64,000 nucleotides of DNA from Oceanihabitans sp. IOP_32 (GCF_009498295.1 NZ_CP040813.1:1495001-1559000), one strand, 5' to 3'. Counted from the first letter of the stretch, positions 27,198 through 36,345 are shown. The notes: generated by a model not told the origin, from the sequence alone. Numbers and translations: made by a program.

Positions 27198-27572
27198 TTG
27201 AAATTTAGCTACTCAAAAAAAGAAAAACTCAAAAGTAAAAAACTCATAAACCAATTGTTTGCCGAAGGGCAATCGGTTTCGGCATTTCCGCTGCGTTTAG
27301 TTTACCTACCAACACATTTTAACGATGCTATTATCGCTAAAACTGGAGTGTCTGTAAGTAAACGACATTTTAAAACAGCTGTAGATAGAAACCGTATAAA
27401 ACGATTATTAAGAGAGGCTTACAGGTTAAATAAAAACGATTTTTTTAACAATTTGGATACACCATATGCTTTTATGATTTTGTACATTGGCAAAGAGAAA
27501 CCTACGTACACTCAAGTAGAAACCAAAATGAAAGTCCTATTTAAAAAATTTTTAAACAACGTTTCAGAGTAA
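27198..27572 (+). CDS. rnpA: Ribonuclease P protein component
   Basis: 124 residues, starting at TTG (KFSYSKKEKLKSKK). No upstream ATG is available, and the promoter lies just before. The signature KTAVDRNRIKRLLREAYR, preceded by GVSVSKRHF, is diagnostic. The protein assists the RNase P RNA in maturing tRNA 5' ends. Unlike in many bacteria, rpmH and yidC are not adjacent. The gene is followed after 16 bp by an S41 peptidase, an arrangement I recall from Flavobacteria. Confidence 0.95.
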   Translation: MKFSYSKKEKLKSKKLINQLFAEGQSVSAFPLRLVYLPTHFNDAIIAKTGVSVSKRHFKTAVDRNRIKRLLREAYRLNKNDFFNNLDTPYAFMILYIGKEKPTYTQVETKMKVLFKKFLNNVSE

Positions 27573-27588
27573 TATAAATAGCTTTAAA

Positions 27589-29223
27589 ATGAAAAATCTT
27601 CTAAAGAAAAACATACTAATTCCTGTTTTAGCCCTAAGTATGGTGCTAACAGGTTCTGCTTTTAAAAACGATTTCTTTGAAATTGCCAAACAAATGGAAA
27701 TATTTACCACCTTGTTTAAAGAAATTAATATGAATTATGTAGATGAAACCAATCCGGCAGACTTAATGGATACCGCCATTAAAAGTATGCTTGCCGATTT
27801 GGATCCCTATACTAATTTTTTAAACGAACAAGATGTTGAAGCCGCCAGAATTAATAATACGGGAGATTATATAGGCATTGGTGCAAAGGTGAGAACCTTT
27901 AAAGATAAACTGGTAATTGTAGAACCCTATAAAGATTATCCTGCCGATAAAGCGGGGTTAAAAGCTGGAGACGAGATTATTAAAGTGGGTAATACTGCTA
28001 TAAAAGGTTTTGAAGGTCTTGCTGGCGATTTATTAAAAGGTACTCCCGGTAGCCAGGTGGAGGTTACTTACCTGCGCCAAAATCAAACCAAAACAGCCAC
28101 CATAGATAGAGCAGAGGTTGAAATAAATGCCGTGCCTCATTTTTCTATGATTAATTCTAATACAGGATATATTGTATTGTCCAGGTTTAACAACAAAGCA
28201 GCTGCACAAACCAATTATGCACTTAGAGATTTAAAGGCACAGGGTGCGCAGCGTCTTATTTTAGATTTACGAGGCAACCCAGGTGGCCTATTAAACGAAT
28301 CTATAAAAATTGTAAATTTATTTGTACCAAAAAATCAATTAGTTGTTACCACAAAATCACAAATAAAAAAATACAACCGCACCTATTACACACAAAATGA
28401 ACCTATTGATACCGAAATTCCTCTGGTCGTACTCATTGATGGAGCAAGTGCCTCGGCAAGCGAAATTGTTGCGGGTGCCTTACAAGATTTAGACCGAGCC
28501 GTTATTGTAGGTTCTAGAAGTTTTGGAAAAGGTTTAGTACAACGCCCTAAACAACTTACCTATGGTACTCAAATTAAAATAACCATTTCTAGATATTATA
28601 CACCTTCAGGACGCTGTATTCAATCTTTAGATTACAGAAATAGAAACGAAAAAGGCGAGGCCATTAAAGTAAAACAAGAAAACTATAACGCCTTTAAAAC
28701 TAAAAACGGACGTAAAGTTTTTGATGGTGGTGGCGTACTCCCAGATGTAAATTTAGGGGCAACAAAAAACTCGCCTATTATTCAAGCCATAAATCAAGAA
28801 AATTTATTATTCGATTTTGCTACGCAATATTATTACAACAACGACCTAAGTGATATTAGTAATTTTAAATTATCAGATGCTGATTTTGATCACTTTAAAT
28901 CCTATCTAAAGACGAATAATTTCACCTTTGAAACCCAAACTGAAAAAGCATTTTTAAAGGCTTTTGAAGCCGCCGAAAAAGAGGATTTAACAGAATCTAT
29001 TACAGCCGATTATAACGCCTTAATATCGAGCTTAATCAAATCAAAAACCAAAGCTATAGACGATAATAAAGTTTATTTACTAACTCTTTTAACCGAAGAG
29101 ATTGTAAAACGCTACGTGTACAGAGAGGGTTTATACGACTATTATAAAATTAACGATCCTAAAGTTAAAAAAGCGACCGAAATATTAAATAGTCCTTTAA
29201 CTTATACAGGGTATTTGAGATAA
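27589..29223 (+). CDS. S41 family C-terminal processing peptidase
   Basis: 544 residues. A signal-anchor segment at 8-25 precedes a helical cap (DPYTNFLNEQD). The PDZ domain spans about 85-170 (IGIGAKVR, YPADKAGLKAGDEIIKVG). The S41 core has LDLRGNPGGLL, the nucleophile Ser in GASASASEIVAG and the Lys in GSRSFGKGLVQ. It degrades or trims periplasmic proteins from the C-terminus. The extra 150-residue helical C-terminal part is usual for Bacteroidota members. Second gene of the rnpA operon. Confidence 0.95.
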   Translation: MKNLLKKNILIPVLALSMVLTGSAFKNDFFEIAKQMEIFTTLFKEINMNYVDETNPADLMDTAIKSMLADLDPYTNFLNEQDVEAARINNTGDYIGIGAKVRTFKDKLVIVEPYKDYPADKAGLKAGDEIIKVGNTAIKGFEGLAGDLLKGTPGSQVEVTYLRQNQTKTATIDRAEVEINAVPHFSMINSNTGYIVLSRFNNKAAAQTNYALRDLKAQGAQRLILDLRGNPGGLLNESIKIVNLFVPKNQLVVTTKSQIKKYNRTYYTQNEPIDTEIPLVVLIDGASASASEIVAGALQDLDRAVIVGSRSFGKGLVQRPKQLTYGTQIKITISRYYTPSGRCIQSLDYRNRNEKGEAIKVKQENYNAFKTKNGRKVFDGGGVLPDVNLGATKNSPIIQAINQENLLFDFATQYYYNNDLSDISNFKLSDADFDHFKSYLKTNNFTFETQTEKAFLKAFEAAEKEDLTESITADYNALISSLIKSKTKAIDDNKVYLLTLLTEEIVKRYVYREGLYDYYKINDPKVKKATEILNSPLTYTGYLR

Positions 29224-29535
29224 ATAGAAATGGTATTTATAGTTTTTTAAAAAGAACTTGTAATCGATTTTACACCTCCTATTTATCGCCATAAACGATC
29301 CAATCAAAACCATGTTTTTTATAGGATAAACCTTAGAATTTGTAACGCTAGCTGTACATCATTTAAAATCTAGTATTAGCTCATCCTTTTTAACTGGTAA
29401 ACGCTACTCTTTAAACACATAGCTAATTTTGTGTATTGGAGATTTTGGTATATTTAACCAAGCCTTTAGCTCAATATTCTACAGCTTTTTAAGGCTGAAA
29501 CTGAAGCATTATACCAAATTAACAATTTTTAAACT
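29224..29535. other. Intergenic, possible small inverted-repeat remnant
   Basis: 312 bp without a gene. TTGGTATA at about 29446 and TATACCAA at about 29513 are inverted and resemble the outermost bases of the 211-bp element described at 34012. The interior does not match, so this is only a possible remnant. Confidence 0.35.
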
Positions 29536-30075
29536 ATGCTAAACACAGAAAACACGGGACTAATTTTAGTAGATGTGCAAGGGAAACTGGCTAGAACGGT
29601 ATTTGAAAGCGAATCCCTTATCGCTAATATTGAAAAACTAATTAAAGGCTGTAAAATATTAGGAATACCGATTGTTTGGTTAGAACAATATCCTGAAGGC
29701 TTAGGACATACGGTACCAGAAATATCAAAACTTTTAAAAAATCAAAAACCCATTGAAAAACGTTTTTTTAACGCCTTAGATGAAAAACAAATTGAACACG
29801 AGATTGTAAAACTAAACAAACCTAACTGGTTAATATGTGGCATAGAAGCCCATGTATGTGTTTATCAAACCGCAATGGGTTTATTAGCTAAAAAGTTAAA
29901 TGTGGAGCTTGTGGCCGACTGCATAGCGTCCAGAAAAAAATACGATCGAGAAATCGCCATAAAAAAAATGCGAGATCAGGGCGCACACCTTAGTAGTCTT
30001 GAAATATGTTTATTCGAACTTACAAAAGATTCTAAAACAGAAGTCTTTAAAAAAATACTGCCCTTAATTAAATAG
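29536..30075 (+). CDS. Isochorismatase-family cysteine hydrolase
   Basis: 179 residues. The triad of the family is visible: Asp13 in LILVDVQGK, Lys in the IEKRFFNAL segment, and the nucleophile Cys in CGIEAHVCVYQTA. The cis-peptide region GIEAHVCV is intact. Such enzymes hydrolyse small amides or enol ethers, and the substrate here is unknown. Single gene; the AraC regulator starts 253 bp downstream. Confidence 0.9.
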   Translation: MLNTENTGLILVDVQGKLARTVFESESLIANIEKLIKGCKILGIPIVWLEQYPEGLGHTVPEISKLLKNQKPIEKRFFNALDEKQIEHEIVKLNKPNWLICGIEAHVCVYQTAMGLLAKKLNVELVADCIASRKKYDREIAIKKMRDQGAHLSSLEICLFELTKDSKTEVFKKILPLIK

Positions 30076-30328
30076 CATGATTTTGTAATCTTTTAGCATA
30101 CCATAAATGGTTTGTAAAATACAAATCTAATGCATGGCATAAATTTTAATCTTGTATCGCGCAAGTCTAACAGATTTGTTTGGGATTTTTGTGTTTTTTT
30201 ATAAAACCCTAATGAACTAGAACATATTTAGGTATCTTTGAGAAGCCCATTTTTATGGTTTTATTTGTCATAAATTTAAAATGGCCATGGTGTCTTATAT
30301 GTAATTTCCTTTAACGATTTATGTAAAA

Positions 30329-31204
30329 ATGAACAGCGTAAAAACTTATCATAAAGCACATTCTGAAACCGAAAACATGAGTTTTGGTATCTCTAAAATG
30401 GAGGCTGTTTACGCAAAGCGTCAGGGTAGAGTTGACGAACCCCACAGACATCATTATTACACCGTTTTAATAATAAAAAAGGCTAAAGGTCTGCATAAAA
30501 TAGACTTTAACGCTTATAATTTGGCCAACCATCAAATTATATTTGTGGGACCTGGACAAGTACACCAAGTTATTGAAACCGAACCATCGTTTGGGTATGC
30601 CATGACCTTTTCTAATCAGTTTTTATCCGAAAACGCGGTACCCTTATCCTTTATTAATAGTTTAAGTCTTTTTCAAAATTACGACCAAAGTCCGCCATTA
30701 CAGCCCAACAAAACGCAATTTGAAACCATTGAAAACTTTGCCGAAAACATTTTTAAACTATTTAAAAGTGATGATAAAATGAAATACTTATCTATTGGCG
30801 CTTTTTTAAAACTCTTACTTATAGAATGCAATAAAATTTGTGCTGTAAACCCCATAGAATCTGATGTTGATACAACGGGTAACAACCTTATTAGAACCTT
30901 TAAAGCTGCCGTAGAAAAACATTACCATAAAGAACATTCTACTACATTTTATGCCCATAAGCTTTTTATTACCCCAGACCATTTAAACCGTACTTTTAAA
31001 GCTAAAATTGGAAAAACCGCCAAAGAATATATTCAAGCAAGAATAATTACCGAAGCTAAAAGGTTGCTTTATTTTACAGATTTAACAAATAAAGAAATCG
31101 CTTACCAACTTGGCTTTAATGAGCCAGGAAATTTTAGTGCATTTTTTAAAAAACACACCAAATTATCTCCTTCAAAATTCAAGAAAGAAGAACTGAGTTC
31201 ATAG
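30329..31204 (+). CDS. AraC-family transcriptional regulator
   Basis: 291 residues. The N-terminal cupin-like sensing domain has EPHRHHYYTVLII and IIFVGPGQVHQV. The C-terminal 100 residues form the two helix-turn-helix motifs: HKLFITPDHLNRTFKAKIGKTA, then NKEIAYQLGFNEPGNFSAFFK with the classical AraC signature. The ligand is unknown. Its most likely targets are the pirin/GNAT/YceI/nitroreductase operon 460 bp downstream and itself. This is inferred from position only. Confidence 0.92.
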   Translation: MNSVKTYHKAHSETENMSFGISKMEAVYAKRQGRVDEPHRHHYYTVLIIKKAKGLHKIDFNAYNLANHQIIFVGPGQVHQVIETEPSFGYAMTFSNQFLSENAVPLSFINSLSLFQNYDQSPPLQPNKTQFETIENFAENIFKLFKSDDKMKYLSIGAFLKLLLIECNKICAVNPIESDVDTTGNNLIRTFKAAVEKHYHKEHSTTFYAHKLFITPDHLNRTFKAKIGKTAKEYIQARIITEAKRLLYFTDLTNKEIAYQLGFNEPGNFSAFFKKHTKLSPSKFKKEELSS

Positions 31205-31235
31205 TTTTTAGTGAAAACATATTTAAAACCACTAG

Positions 31236-31448
31236 TGTCCGATTAAAAATATTATAATGCTGTCAATCCTTTTAAAATTAAGAACTTTGCACGTTTTTTT
31301 AAAATGTCACCTTGCTTATTTTAAATAATTATTAAGATTTAAAGGAACTATTTTGTTAATTTAAAGTACTTCTGTTTATCAGTTAGTTAGAATCAAGTCT
31401 TGGTTCTTATGTCTATTAGCGAAGCGGTCTTATGTCTTTTGTCGGACA
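31236..31448 (+). mobile_element. Small TIR element, family 2, copy 1 (MITE-like)
   Basis: 213 bp with ends TGTCCGATTAAAA and (inverted) TGTCCGACAAAA. A related sequence in the same orientation occurs at 60088-60294. Shared interior blocks include CTTTGCAC, ACCTTGCTTATTT, TTCTGTTTATCA and AGCGAAGCGGTCTTA. There is no coding capacity. It could be a MITE or a decayed insertion-sequence end. Confidence 0.6.
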
Positions 31449-31666
31449 TTAATGATTTAAAACTAGGTTTTATCGGGTATTAAACCTCTTTCTTTTTAGT
31501 CCAATCGGATTTTTATAAGTTTTCCCCTTTTTTTCATATTCCACAGCCTTTAAAACGGTTGCATCTTTGCACTATCCTTTTAAAGCGGTATTGAGTTTAA
31601 AAAATTTAAACAAGCTATTGATCATTTCAAGGATTACACTGATAACACAATAAAAATATAAAGACT

Positions 31667-32380
31667 ATGAAAACAGTAATTCACAAAGCAGAAACTAGGG
31701 GCCATGCCGATCACGGTTGGTTAGATTCACATCACACCTTTAGTTTTGCCAATTATAGAAACAGAGAACGTATGAATTTTGGTGTCCTTCGTGTATTAAA
31801 TGACGACGTTGTAGTGCCAGGAATGGGCTTTGGCACCCATCCGCATGACAATATGGAAATTATATCCATTCCCTTAGAAGGCGATTTAGAACATAAAGAC
31901 AGCATGGGTAATGTGGCGGTTATAAAAGAAGGTGATGTTCAAGTTATGAGTGCTGGTACTGGTATTACCCATTCTGAAAAAAATAAAAACACCCACAAAG
32001 AGGTTAAATTTCTTCAAATATGGGTATTCCCAAACAAAAACAATGTGAGCCCACGTTACGATCAAATTTCATTACAAGACATCGCTAAATCCAATGAATT
32101 TTATCAAATTCTTTCACCTAATCCTGAAGATCAAGGGGTTTGGATTCATCAAGAGGCCTGGTTTCATTTAGGGAAATTTGAACAAGGAAACACCGACGAA
32201 TATACCATCAAAAAAGAAGGAAACGGGGTTTACGCTTTTATTCTTGAAGGTGAAGTAGAAATTAATAACGAAAAACTATCTAAAAGAGATGGCATGGGTA
32301 TTTGGGATACAAACAGCATCACTGTGAAAGCCACAGAAGACGCACGTGTGCTTTTAATGGAAGTCCCAATGGCATTATAA
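31667..32380 (+). CDS. Pirin family protein (YhhW-like)
   Basis: 237 residues of a bicupin. The N-terminal metal site is in GFGTHPHDNMEIISIPLEG (two His and a Glu), followed by SAGTGITHSEKN. HSFSF-like DSHHTFSFANY opens the domain. Relatives have quercetin 2,3-dioxygenase activity in vitro. The physiological role is unknown, possibly oxidative stress. First gene of a four-gene plus-strand operon (gaps 31, 22 and 6 bp). Confidence 0.92.
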   Translation: MKTVIHKAETRGHADHGWLDSHHTFSFANYRNRERMNFGVLRVLNDDVVVPGMGFGTHPHDNMEIISIPLEGDLEHKDSMGNVAVIKEGDVQVMSAGTGITHSEKNKNTHKEVKFLQIWVFPNKNNVSPRYDQISLQDIAKSNEFYQILSPNPEDQGVWIHQEAWFHLGKFEQGNTDEYTIKKEGNGVYAFILEGEVEINNEKLSKRDGMGIWDTNSITVKATEDARVLLMEVPMAL

Positions 32381-32411
32381 AGCAATTTTAACACATAAAC
32401 ATTTAAAAAAA

Positions 32412-32693
32412 ATGGACATAAGCATAAAAGAACAAAACAATAAGGGCTTTGCAGTAGCCACAGAGGGGAATACAACAGCTGGTACCATGACCTATTCCAT
32501 ATCAAACAACGGCTTTATCATCATAGATCATACCGAAGTAGACCCTGCATTTAAAGGAAAAGGCGTTGGTAAACAATTACTTTACAACATAGTAGATATG
32601 GCCAGAGCAAAACAGATTAAAATACTGCCGCTATGTCCATTTGCTAGTGCCATGTTTAAGAAATTAACAGATATTCAAGACGTACTAAAATAA
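32412..32693 (+). CDS. Small GNAT-like N-acetyltransferase (YjdJ/GTL type)
   Basis: 93 residues. It fits the short GNAT subfamily related to human GTLF3B and bacterial YjdJ: IIDHTEVDPAFKGKGVGKQL supplies the acetyl-CoA pyrophosphate loop (G-x-G-x-G-like KGKGVGK), and IKILPLCPFASAMFKK closes the domain. Substrate unknown. It lies between the pirin and YceI genes in one operon. Confidence 0.88.
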   Translation: MDISIKEQNNKGFAVATEGNTTAGTMTYSISNNGFIIIDHTEVDPAFKGKGVGKQLLYNIVDMARAKQIKILPLCPFASAMFKKLTDIQDVLK

Positions 32694-32715
32694 TAACCAA
32701 TTAAAATTTAAAAAA

Positions 32716-33234
32716 ATGAGCCATAACACAAACTGGAACGTAGACAATAGCCATTCTGAAATTGCATTTAAAGTAAAACACATGATGATTTCGACCGTAA
32801 CTGGTCACTTTGAAGATTTTCAAGCCACAGCCAAAACAAATGGCGACGATTTTAATGATGCTATTTTTGAATTTAGCGCCAAAACCGCATCTATAAACAC
32901 CAAAAATAAAGACCGTGATGCCCATTTAAAATCTGATGATTTTTTCAATTCTGAACAATATCCCGAGATGAGCTTTACTTCAAAATCATTTGATGGCGAA
33001 AAACTTATTGGCGACTTAACCATAAGAGATATCACAAAAGAGGTGACATTAGAAGCCGATTTTAACGGAATAGCCGTAGATCCTTACAACCAAACCAAAG
33101 CTGGTTTTGAAATAACAGGAGAAATAAACCGAAAAGACTTTAATTTAACTTGGAGTGCCGTTACAGAAGCGGGAAGCATTGTGGTTTCAGATAAAGTAAA
33201 ACTAGTAATTGATATACAATTTACAAAACAATAA
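32716..33234 (+). CDS. YceI family protein
   Basis: 172 residues, a lipocalin-like YceI beta barrel that binds isoprenoid-type lipids. WNVDNSHSEIAFKVKHMM at the start, HLKSDDFFNSEQYPEMSFTS and LIGDLTIRDITKEVTL are typical. No signal peptide is visible, so it is predicted cytoplasmic, unlike E. coli YceI. Third gene of the pirin operon. Confidence 0.93.
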   Translation: MSHNTNWNVDNSHSEIAFKVKHMMISTVTGHFEDFQATAKTNGDDFNDAIFEFSAKTASINTKNKDRDAHLKSDDFFNSEQYPEMSFTSKSFDGEKLIGDLTIRDITKEVTLEADFNGIAVDPYNQTKAGFEITGEINRKDFNLTWSAVTEAGSIVVSDKVKLVIDIQFTKQ

Positions 33235-33240
33235 AATCCT

Positions 33241-33869
33241 ATGCCTTTAACAACACACCTGAAATGGCGTTACGCCACCAAAAAATTTGATGCTACAATA
33301 AAGTATCTCAAGAGCATATTGACTATATACAAGAAGCCGTGCAACTCTCGGCATCATCGTATGGATTACAGCCTTTTAAAGTTTTAGACATTAAAGACCC
33401 TAAACTAAGAGCAGAACTAAAACCATTATCTTGGAATCAATCTCAAATTACTGAGGCCTCTCATCTGTTTTTATTCTGCAGCTCTACAAAGGTAAGCGAT
33501 AAAGATGTTGATCATTTAATCACCCTCAATTCTGAAATTAATAACATACCCCTTGAGAACCTATCGGGTTACGGTGATTTTATAAAAGGTAAGATGGCAG
33601 AAAAATCTGAAGATGAGATGCTTCACTGGACAGCCAAACAAAGCTATATCGCTTTAGCAAATGCCTTAAATGCTTGTGCAGAGCTTGGAATCGACGCCAC
33701 ACCTATGGAAGGTTTTGATGCCGAAGCCTACAATAAAACTCTAAAATTAAAAGAAAAAGGATTAAACGCTTCGGTTGTGCTTGCTATTGGCTATAGACAT
33801 GATGACGATGCTGCGCAACACGCAAAAAAAGTTAGAAAACCTATAAATTCTCTCTTTGAAACGCTTTAA
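33241..33869 (+). pseudogene. NAD(P)H-dependent nitroreductase, broken by a one-base frameshift
   Basis: The natural start is the ATG at 33241 (LKWRYATKKFDAT, typical of NfsB-like enzymes), 6 bp after yceI. That frame ends at a TAG at 33387. The family sequence continues in another frame, open from 33291: VSQEHIDYIQEAVQLSASSYG, then LELGIDATPMEGFD-like and VVLAIGYRHDDDAA to the stop at 33869. One missing base near 33295-33303, in ACAATAAAG, accounts for the break. The restored protein is 209 residues, full length. An internal start at 33339 would lack the N-terminal FMN-binding arginine segment. Confidence 0.8.
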
Positions 33870-33890
33870 GAGACATGTTTTTTTAATATT

Positions 33891-33923
33891 AAACGGTTTG
33901 AGTGCCTACTCAAACCGTTTTTT
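33891..33923 (+). terminator. Rho-independent terminator of the pirin operon
   Basis: The stem AAACGGTTTGAG pairs with CTCAAACCGTTT across a short loop and is followed by a T run, 20 bp after the nitroreductase stop. Confidence 0.85.
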
Positions 33924-34011
33924 AGTTTAAATGAATAATTTATTAACCCAAAAGGTTTTTCTGCTTAGAATGGCATACTTTTCGCCACCATAGGCTTAGT
34001 ATAACATCTTA

Positions 34012-34222
34012 TACCAATTTAGTTATGTCATGCCGCATATAATTCGTTTACTCACATCTTTCTATTTTTTAAATAGGAGTTCGTGATGTGCTTCGCAGTT
34101 CTTTTTCGCCCATATTTCGGTATAAAATAAAACCATAGCTACGGCTATGCTTTGATTTTCTATCTCATCTGAACAAAAAATAATTCAAATTAATAATAAG
34201 ACATTTCAAAACTAAATTGGTA
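34012..34222 (+). mobile_element. 211-bp TIR element, family 1, copy 1 (MITE-like)
   Basis: It begins TACCAATTTAGTTATG and ends with the inverted complement (CAAAACTAAATTGGTA). The whole element matches the reverse complement of 60441-60651, which is also exactly 211 bp. Shared interior: TTCGTTTACTCACA, GATGTGCTTCGCAG, TTCTTTTTCG and CATCTGAACAAAAA. TA at both ends would fit TA-target insertion. No coding capacity. Confidence 0.75.
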
Positions 34223-34240
34223 TTAATAATTAACGACAAC

Positions 34241-34816
34241 ATGAATACAAAAATTTTAACCCTTGGTCTTGTAGCCACCCTATTTTTAAATGCTTGTAAA
34301 GACACTGCAAAACAAGATCAGGTAGATAAACTAACCGAAACAACCACAGCAAGCCAAGAAAATATTACCACAACTACCTCGACCAATAAAGACGGAAAAA
34401 CATTAGAATTGGCGTTTAACCATAACAAGGGAACCGTAATTATAAAATTTGATGGCGATACCAGCGAATTGCAAAGCCAAAAACCAGCATCTGGATTTTG
34501 GTATAAAAATGAGCAATACGAATTACGAGGAAAAGGCAACGATATAGAATTAAAAAAAGAGGGAGAGCTCATATTTTCACATCAAGATGATATAGTAAAC
34601 ACAAGCCTAAAAAATGCCAAAGGTCAAACTCTAGATATGACGTTTAATAACAGCACAAATACCGTAAAACTGTACTTAAACGGTGGCGAGCAAATAGAAT
34701 TAGCAGGTGAAAAGGCTGCCTCTGGCATTTGGTACAAAAACGAGCAGTATGAGTTACGAGGCAAAGGCCTAAATTTAGAATTAAAAAAAGACGGAAAAAT
34801 AGTTTTTGAGAATTAA
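34241..34816 (+). CDS. Lipoprotein with two MliC-like lysozyme-inhibitor repeats
   Basis: 191 residues from the ATG at 34241 (MNTKILTLGLVATLFLNAC, a lipoprotein signal). An eight-codon upstream extension lacks sense. After a Thr-rich linker there are two copies of an about 65-residue domain: ELAFNHNKGTVIIKFDG...ASGFWYKNEQYELRGKG, and DMTFNNSTNTVKLYLNG...ASGIWYKNEQYELRGKG. The SG-x-x-Y...ELRGKG pattern resembles MliC/PliC, which inhibits c-type lysozyme at the cell surface. The tandem layout is unusual. It is close to a MITE end, which supplies its immediate upstream DNA. Confidence 0.8.
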   Translation: MNTKILTLGLVATLFLNACKDTAKQDQVDKLTETTTASQENITTTTSTNKDGKTLELAFNHNKGTVIIKFDGDTSELQSQKPASGFWYKNEQYELRGKGNDIELKKEGELIFSHQDDIVNTSLKNAKGQTLDMTFNNSTNTVKLYLNGGEQIELAGEKAASGIWYKNEQYELRGKGLNLELKKDGKIVFEN

Positions 34817-34844
34817 AAAAGCATCTGATAAACGATACCAGTTT

Positions 34845-34922
34845 AAAAATCTCAAGTCATACCAATTTAATTTTGAAATGTTGTTTGGTTAATTTGGTAT
34901 TAATCTTACGCTTGAGATTTTT
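34845..34922. terminator. Convergent terminator with a 40-bp insertion in its loop
   Basis: Arms AAAAATCTCAAG (34845-34856) and CTTGAGATTTTT (34911-34922) are perfectly complementary and serve both converging genes. The loop is 54 bp because a short TIR-TIR derivative of the 211-bp element sits in it. The right arm touches the stop codon of the CPBP gene. Confidence 0.75.
34860..34899. mobile_element. 40-bp deletion derivative of the family 1 element
   Basis: TACCAATTTAATTTTGAAAT is joined to GGTTAATTTGGTA, that is, the two ends of the 211-bp element with almost no interior. Confidence 0.65.
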
Positions 34923-35779
34923 TATTCAATATCGTATTCCTTTTGCAGCAACTCAATAAACGCCTCTTTGCCTAAACCTTTTTTTGACTTAAAATCTAGG
35001 TTAACCAATACATCATACACATAATATTTTTTATTGCCGTAAATGGAATCTAAAACGTGCTGAATGGAATACTGCCGGATATTTAAAGCGTGAATTTTAC
35101 CATTTAAAGTATCTATTTTAAAACTTTGCTCCTGTTCTGGTTTAAAAAACGCTTTTTCTTCTATTACTATTGAATAGTTTGGAGTATTATCTGAATATGG
35201 TTTTGCTAGATATGAATATGTCATAGGAATTAATATTATAAAAATTAAATTCCAAATAAAATGATAAAAGACAGCCCATTTAAAATTTAATCGCACTCTA
35301 ATAAATGTTATAACAAATCCACCTGCTAATTGCGATAAAATAATAAATGGTGACAAAATAAAAAATATAGCATTGCTATTTATATAATTTGATAAGTGAA
35401 TAAAACCAAAAATAATAGCAAATAAATAAACTAGAAAAGGAAATATTTTATCCCACTTTTCTCTGCTTATTATTTTTTTTTGAATCCCCTGAAATCTTAA
35501 AATTTTTCTAAAAATTAATTCTTCTAAAAACGGAATTAAAATAACTAAAGCAAATATTGAATTTAGCAAAGTCATGGAGTAATTGATCTGTTTATCTTTT
35601 AAACTAAGAATAGAATCAATTATAGAAAATACTGGAATTACAATTATAAAAGTAAACACCAACTCGAAAAAGAGTAAGACTAATAGAAATTTAATTTTGT
35701 AATTAAAAGAACATTGTATTTGAACATCGTTAGGTTTTTTTAAAAACTTAAAAAAGTCATTAATAATATCTTTTATCAT
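34922..35779 (-). CDS. CPBP family intramembrane metalloprotease
   Basis: 285 residues with about six membrane segments. The CPBP/Abi motifs are present: LEELIFRKIL (EE-x3-R) near residue 86, FGFIHLSN (F-x3-H) and a later polar FYHFIWNLIF (H-x3-N). Relatives are type II CAAX proteases or bacteriocin self-immunity proteins; the substrate is unknown. The C-terminal 80 residues after the membrane part are soluble. It follows the ElaA-like gene with a 5-bp gap. Confidence 0.9.
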   Translation of the reverse strand: MIKDIINDFFKFLKKPNDVQIQCSFNYKIKFLLVLLFFELVFTFIIVIPVFSIIDSILSLKDKQINYSMTLLNSIFALVILIPFLEELIFRKILRFQGIQKKIISREKWDKIFPFLVYLFAIIFGFIHLSNYINSNAIFFILSPFIILSQLAGGFVITFIRVRLNFKWAVFYHFIWNLIFIILIPMTYSYLAKPYSDNTPNYSIVIEEKAFFKPEQEQSFKIDTLNGKIHALNIRQYSIQHVLDSIYGNKKYYVYDVLVNLDFKSKKGLGKEAFIELLQKEYDIE

Positions 35780-35784
35780 AATTG

Positions 35785-36231
35785 TTACATCACAGCTAAC
35801 ATGCCTATGTGCGGAATATTATCCTCAAGATATTCGTCACCAATAGCTTTAAACCCTAAATTATTATAAAAATCCTTCAAATAAACTTGGGCAGAAATTT
35901 TAATGGTTGTTTCGTTAAAATGATTTTTTATAGCTTCAATTGAGGCCTTCATTATACCATAACCATATTGATGATTACGTTCATTTTTAGCAACCACCAC
36001 ACGACCAATACTGGCTTCTTCAAAATAATCGTTAGGTTTAAAAATGCGGGTATAAGCCACTATTTTATCATTTTTAAAACCAAGAATATGTAAGGCATTT
36101 TGGTCTTTACCATCTATATCTTGATATACACAATCTTGTTCTACAACAAAAACTTCGCTGCGTAAACGCAGAATATCATACAGTTCTTGAGTGGATAATT
36201 CTTTAAATGGTTTTACTTGTATTTTGAGCAT
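35785..36231 (-). CDS. ElaA-like GNAT acetyltransferase
   Basis: 148 residues. RLRSEVFVVEQDCVYQDIDG is the ElaA subfamily signature. IGRVVVAKNERNHQYGYGIM supplies the acetyl-CoA loop. Substrate unknown. It heads a two-gene unit with the CPBP protease and lies beside repeat array 2. Confidence 0.92.
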   Translation of the reverse strand: MLKIQVKPFKELSTQELYDILRLRSEVFVVEQDCVYQDIDGKDQNALHILGFKNDKIVAYTRIFKPNDYFEEASIGRVVVAKNERNHQYGYGIMKASIEAIKNHFNETTIKISAQVYLKDFYNNLGFKAIGDEYLEDNIPHIGMLAVM

Positions 36232-36345
36232 ATTATAGCGTGTTTGTCAAGGTGAGGCAATCTTTAGGTGTCATAAACTTTTTATTTAATTCACTTTATT
36301 TAAAACTAATATTCATCTTTTAATCAAATGTAAGTATTAATTCTA

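Noticed and set aside
33339-33869. Nitroreductase as an intact gene starting at 33339
   Set aside because: The family N-terminus is encoded just upstream in another frame directly after yceI, so the gene is better described as frameshifted.
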